Assembly: GCF_004354985.1 (NCBI RefSeq)
Contig: NZ_SMSK01000001.1
Location: 558,001 to 622,000 of the forward strand
Reading direction: 5' to 3'
DNA from: Segetibacter sp. 3557_3
GTDB lineage: Bacteria > Bacteroidota > Bacteroidia > Chitinophagales > Chitinophagaceae
Length of the DNA: 64,000 nucleotides
Part shown: positions 61,981 through 64,000 of the stretch, piece after piece
Layout: every line of letters begins with the position of its first letter
Numbering within the stretch: position 1 is the first letter of the stretch
Translations under genes and position numbers: made by a program
Notes under the pieces: generated by a model
Told to the model about the DNA's origin: nothing
Databases searched by the model: none
Seen by the model: only the letters and a program-made list of their open reading frames with translations

Positions 61981-63486
61981 TTAGGCAGTTCCTTTGGTTT
62001 CGGTAAACACAATGCCGTGTTTTCTTAATTCGGCTAACACAGGTTTGTAAATGTGTTCACCAACAGGAATATGCAACCCGGTCTGTGTTATGACACCATC
62101 GAGTATCAGCTTTGCAGCAATGCCCAGGGGCAGCCCAACTGTTTTGGCCATTGCCGTTCTTTCGCTGTTTTCGCCTTTGCAAACGAGGTGACTTTGTACA
62201 ACGTGTGCTCTATTTTCCAATTCATATTTTACCTCATGCAACATCACGATCATGTCTTTATCGTTGGGCTGTAAGGCAAGTTTTTGTTGAAGGATGAGTT
62301 GCAGAATTTCCGCGGCAGTGCAGTTGCCATTATTGATGAGTTGATCGCTATCAAGGCCAAGAAAGAACAACTGTTTAAGACTCAGGTTCGCCTCGTGCAT
62401 TTTTAGCGCAACAGCCTCGGCAGTTCTATCCCGCACGTCGCCGATACCTATGGTATCCAGTTCACCATTTTCATTTACCAGCATTATCGACTCTTCTGCT
62501 TCGGGCTCCTCATTTTCTTCTGGTTGCTCGTCAATCAGCTGCATCAGGTTCTTCATCAAATCTTTGGCAAACGAAAGACGCGTACTTAACATGTCTGTTA
62601 TCCATTGTGAAAAACCGTGCTTTTCGAAGTGTATTCTAAAAAAATCGCTGAAAGTCATTCCATCGGTTTCATAGATATCGGATTCATCCGTAAGTTTTAA
62701 GGAAATGATATTGTTCCAGCCAAAACAGAAGTCCGGATGCCGGATTGTTGTACGCATGAATGTGGCTGCCTGCTCAAGACCATACACCGGAATATATCCG
62801 AGAGAGTTGCGGTTGGGATAAAAAGCCATTGTATCGAGTCCGGGTACGGGCAATACTCCAGGCATTGCAAAAAGTTGTTGGTAGTCCAGCGTAACCTCCT
62901 GGCCGTCTTCTTTGTAAATCGCCCCTGCTTTTCCAGCCATAACAACATTTCGCGGGTTCCAGCTGATCTTGTAGTGCCATGGGTTGTCATCGCTTTCAGG
63001 GGCAATCAGCCCTCCACAATGGGACTTAAAAGAAGTGATGACACCACCCTTGCCGCGGATTTTGTTAATCAGTTCCATTGCGCTCATATGGTCTATCCCC
63101 GGATCGAGCCCCATTTCACATAGAAACAACAGCTGCTTTTGGTTGATTTGTGGTTCAAGGTCCCTGACCTTGTCATCGATATAGCTGGCCGTTAACAGGT
63201 GTTTAGTGTGGTTAATACAATCCAGCGCAACATGGTAATGCAAAGAGGGTGGAAGCATTGAAATCACAACGTCTGCCTTCGCAACCAGGTTGATCCTTTG
63301 TTCCGCATCTTCAATTTGCAACTCCACCCAGCTAACGAAAGCATGAGTGCCAACCTTTAACATCAAGACATCTTTATTGCTGTCTGCAACAGTTACCTGC
63401 CACGACCGTTCAGTAGAGAGCGATTTCAGGTAGTCAATGAGAACTGTTGCAGATTTACCCGCACCAAACAAAAGGATGTGCTTCAT
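61981..63486 (-). CDS. Saccharopine dehydrogenase
   Basis: 501-residue NAD(P)-dependent reductase/dehydrogenase of the Lys9 type: ILLFGAGKSATVLIDYL (3-19), ADVVISMLPPSLHYHVA, TASYIDDKVRDLEPQ, EMGLDPGIDHMSAMELI and SCGG-like SHCGGLIAPESDDNPWHYKISWNPRNV. It likely works in lysine breakdown through saccharopine. A Glu-rich insert (about residues 317-332: DEQPEENEEPEAEE) lies between the folds. The ATG at 63486 is used; the upstream extension adds only seven residues and contains the promoter box. Confidence 0.9.
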   Translation of the reverse strand: MKHILLFGAGKSATVLIDYLKSLSTERSWQVTVADSNKDVLMLKVGTHAFVSWVELQIEDAEQRINLVAKADVVISMLPPSLHYHVALDCINHTKHLLTASYIDDKVRDLEPQINQKQLLFLCEMGLDPGIDHMSAMELINKIRGKGGVITSFKSHCGGLIAPESDDNPWHYKISWNPRNVVMAGKAGAIYKEDGQEVTLDYQQLFAMPGVLPVPGLDTMAFYPNRNSLGYIPVYGLEQAATFMRTTIRHPDFCFGWNNIISLKLTDESDIYETDGMTFSDFFRIHFEKHGFSQWITDMLSTRLSFAKDLMKNLMQLIDEQPEENEEPEAEESIMLVNENGELDTIGIGDVRDRTAEAVALKMHEANLSLKQLFFLGLDSDQLINNGNCTAAEILQLILQQKLALQPNDKDMIVMLHEVKYELENRAHVVQSHLVCKGENSERTAMAKTVGLPLGIAAKLILDGVITQTGLHIPVGEHIYKPVLAELRKHGIVFTETKGTA

Positions 63487-63490
63487 AAAA

Positions 63491-63498
63491 CAAATATA
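63491..63498 (-). promoter_or_regulatory. Promoter -7 box of the saccharopine dehydrogenase gene
   Basis: TATATTTG on the minus strand, perfect TAnnTTTG, only 4 bases before the ATG at 63486. If used, transcription starts at or next to the start codon and the mRNA is leaderless. Confidence 0.55.
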
Positions 63499-63826
63499 GC
63501 CGTCCAATTGGCTGTTTACATACTTGATTCTTCCGTTCTTTTTGTTAAGACGGGTTCATACTGACGGTTTATCCGTCCCGTAATGCATTTACCCCTGCTG
63601 ATTACCCATGTGCAAAAACTGGCTTTGCAATTACATTATTGGAACAAAATATAATATGATTGCGGATTACCTGGAAGCCCAAATCTTACCTGCTCTCAAG
63701 CCGTAATTTTAACAGCTGCAAGCCCTTAAAAACCAGTATTTATACCTGCTTTACAGCTGAAAAAAGTTACATTTGCACACTTTTCAAATTACCTGTTAAC
63801 TCCTTTAAAATCCGCTTAAAACTTAC
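63499..63826. other. 328-bp divergent intergenic region
   Basis: Between saccharopine dehydrogenase (minus) and gyrA (plus). It holds the gyrA -7 box (63768-63775) and an A/T-rich centre (around 63640-63660). No repeat copy or further gene was seen. Confidence 0.5.
63768..63775 (+). promoter_or_regulatory. Promoter -7 box of gyrA
   Basis: TACATTTG, perfect TAnnTTTG, with a TTTAC at 63750-63754 in the place of the -33 element. It ends 51 bp before the gyrA ATG. Confidence 0.6.
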
Positions 63827-64000
63827 ATGGAAGAAAACATAGAACCGCTGCAAACCAGTGACAACGACCGCATCATCCAGGTAAATATCGAGGAGCAAAT
63901 GAAAACCGCATATATCGACTACTCCATGTCGGTAATTGTGGGTCGCGCACTTCCTGATGCGCGGGACGGCTTTAAGCCGGTTCACCGCCGGGTATTGTAT
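63827..64000 (+). CDS. gyrA: DNA gyrase subunit A, N-terminal part (runs off the window)
   Basis: The 58 codons visible read [19 protein letters not shown], then [20 protein letters not shown] and [17 protein letters not shown]. This is the invariant N-terminal start of GyrA, ahead of the quinolone region and the active-site Tyr. GyrA cuts and rejoins DNA in the gyrase tetramer. ParC has a similar start, but [23 protein letters not shown] favours GyrA. The rest lies beyond the right edge. Confidence 0.92.
   Translation, partial: MEENIEPLQTSDNDRIIQVNIEEQMKTAYIDYSMSVIVGRALPDARDGFKPVHRRVLY

Overview
The window looks like a chromosomal segment of a Bacteroidota bacterium, most likely family Chitinophagaceae. 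The evidence is a DUF4270 lipoprotein, DUF4331 secreted proteins (one with a type IX secretion C-terminal domain), a GSCFA protein, a YtxJ-type protein, futalosine-route MqnA, and many Bacteroidota-type -7 promoter boxes (TAnnTTTG) in place of sigma70 -10 boxes. Most of it is housekeeping chromosome. I see no prophage, insertion sequence, CRISPR array, tRNA or rRNA operon.

Layout. 1-4.0 kb: tail of a membrane protein, mqnA, then three translationally coupled glycosyltransferases on the minus strand. 4.4-8.5 kb: a YfhO-type membrane protein, a small membrane protein coupled to a YhhQ queuosine-precursor transporter, and a NUDIX hydrolase. 8.7-15.9 kb: minus-strand metabolic genes (RluD-type synthase, panB, Ppx/GppA, nitronate monooxygenase-like, DinB, heptose-phosphate adenylyltransferase-like, LPG-synthase-type membrane protein, panC). 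16.0-23.2 kb: plus-strand genes (truncated glycogen synthase-like protein, DUF4270 lipoprotein, metK, NUDIX, rlmB, HMG-CoA lyase-like, GSCFA). 23.4-27.2 kb: glf, a glycosyltransferase and a GH1-like glycosidase. 27.4-34.9 kb: an NmrA-like oxidoreductase, ytxJ, a 38-residue lipoprotein, mpl, a DnaQ-like exonuclease, a Dpm1-like glycosyltransferase and an ABC exporter. 35-44 kb: S9 and M28 peptidases, small hypothetical genes, a CBS protein and the RNase P RNA. 44.4-50.7 kb: prfB with its programmed frameshift, a class I isoprenoid-enzyme-like orphan, pruA and nnr. 50.9-60.3 kb: two DUF4331 proteins, a TPR protein, a HupE/UreJ permease, a His-rich small protein and a TonB-dependent receptor. 60.5-64.0 kb: aspartate kinase, saccharopine dehydrogenase and the start of gyrA.

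The most system-like part is the 50.9-60.3 kb locus. It combines an outer-membrane receptor with His-rich plug motifs, a HupE metal permease, a His-rich membrane-anchored protein, and two secreted paralogues whose predicted mature N-termini both begin Ser-Ser-His, a possible Cu/Ni-binding ATCUN motif. I read it as a candidate transition-metal uptake or handling locus; this is inference. Other items worth checking are the orphan isoprenoid-like enzyme, the glf/glycosyltransferase/GH1 trio, a dispersed intergenic repeat family, and genes whose -7 box sits so close to the start codon that their mRNA may be leaderless.

Several starts were moved from the longest open frame to an internal start codon because the upstream part contains a promoter box, begins with TTG/GTG, or does not fit the family. 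Three features are too short, split or truncated to appear as long ORFs: the 38-residue lipoprotein, the 50-residue basic protein and the 5' part of prfB. No homology search was possible, so family names rest on motifs recognised by eye.
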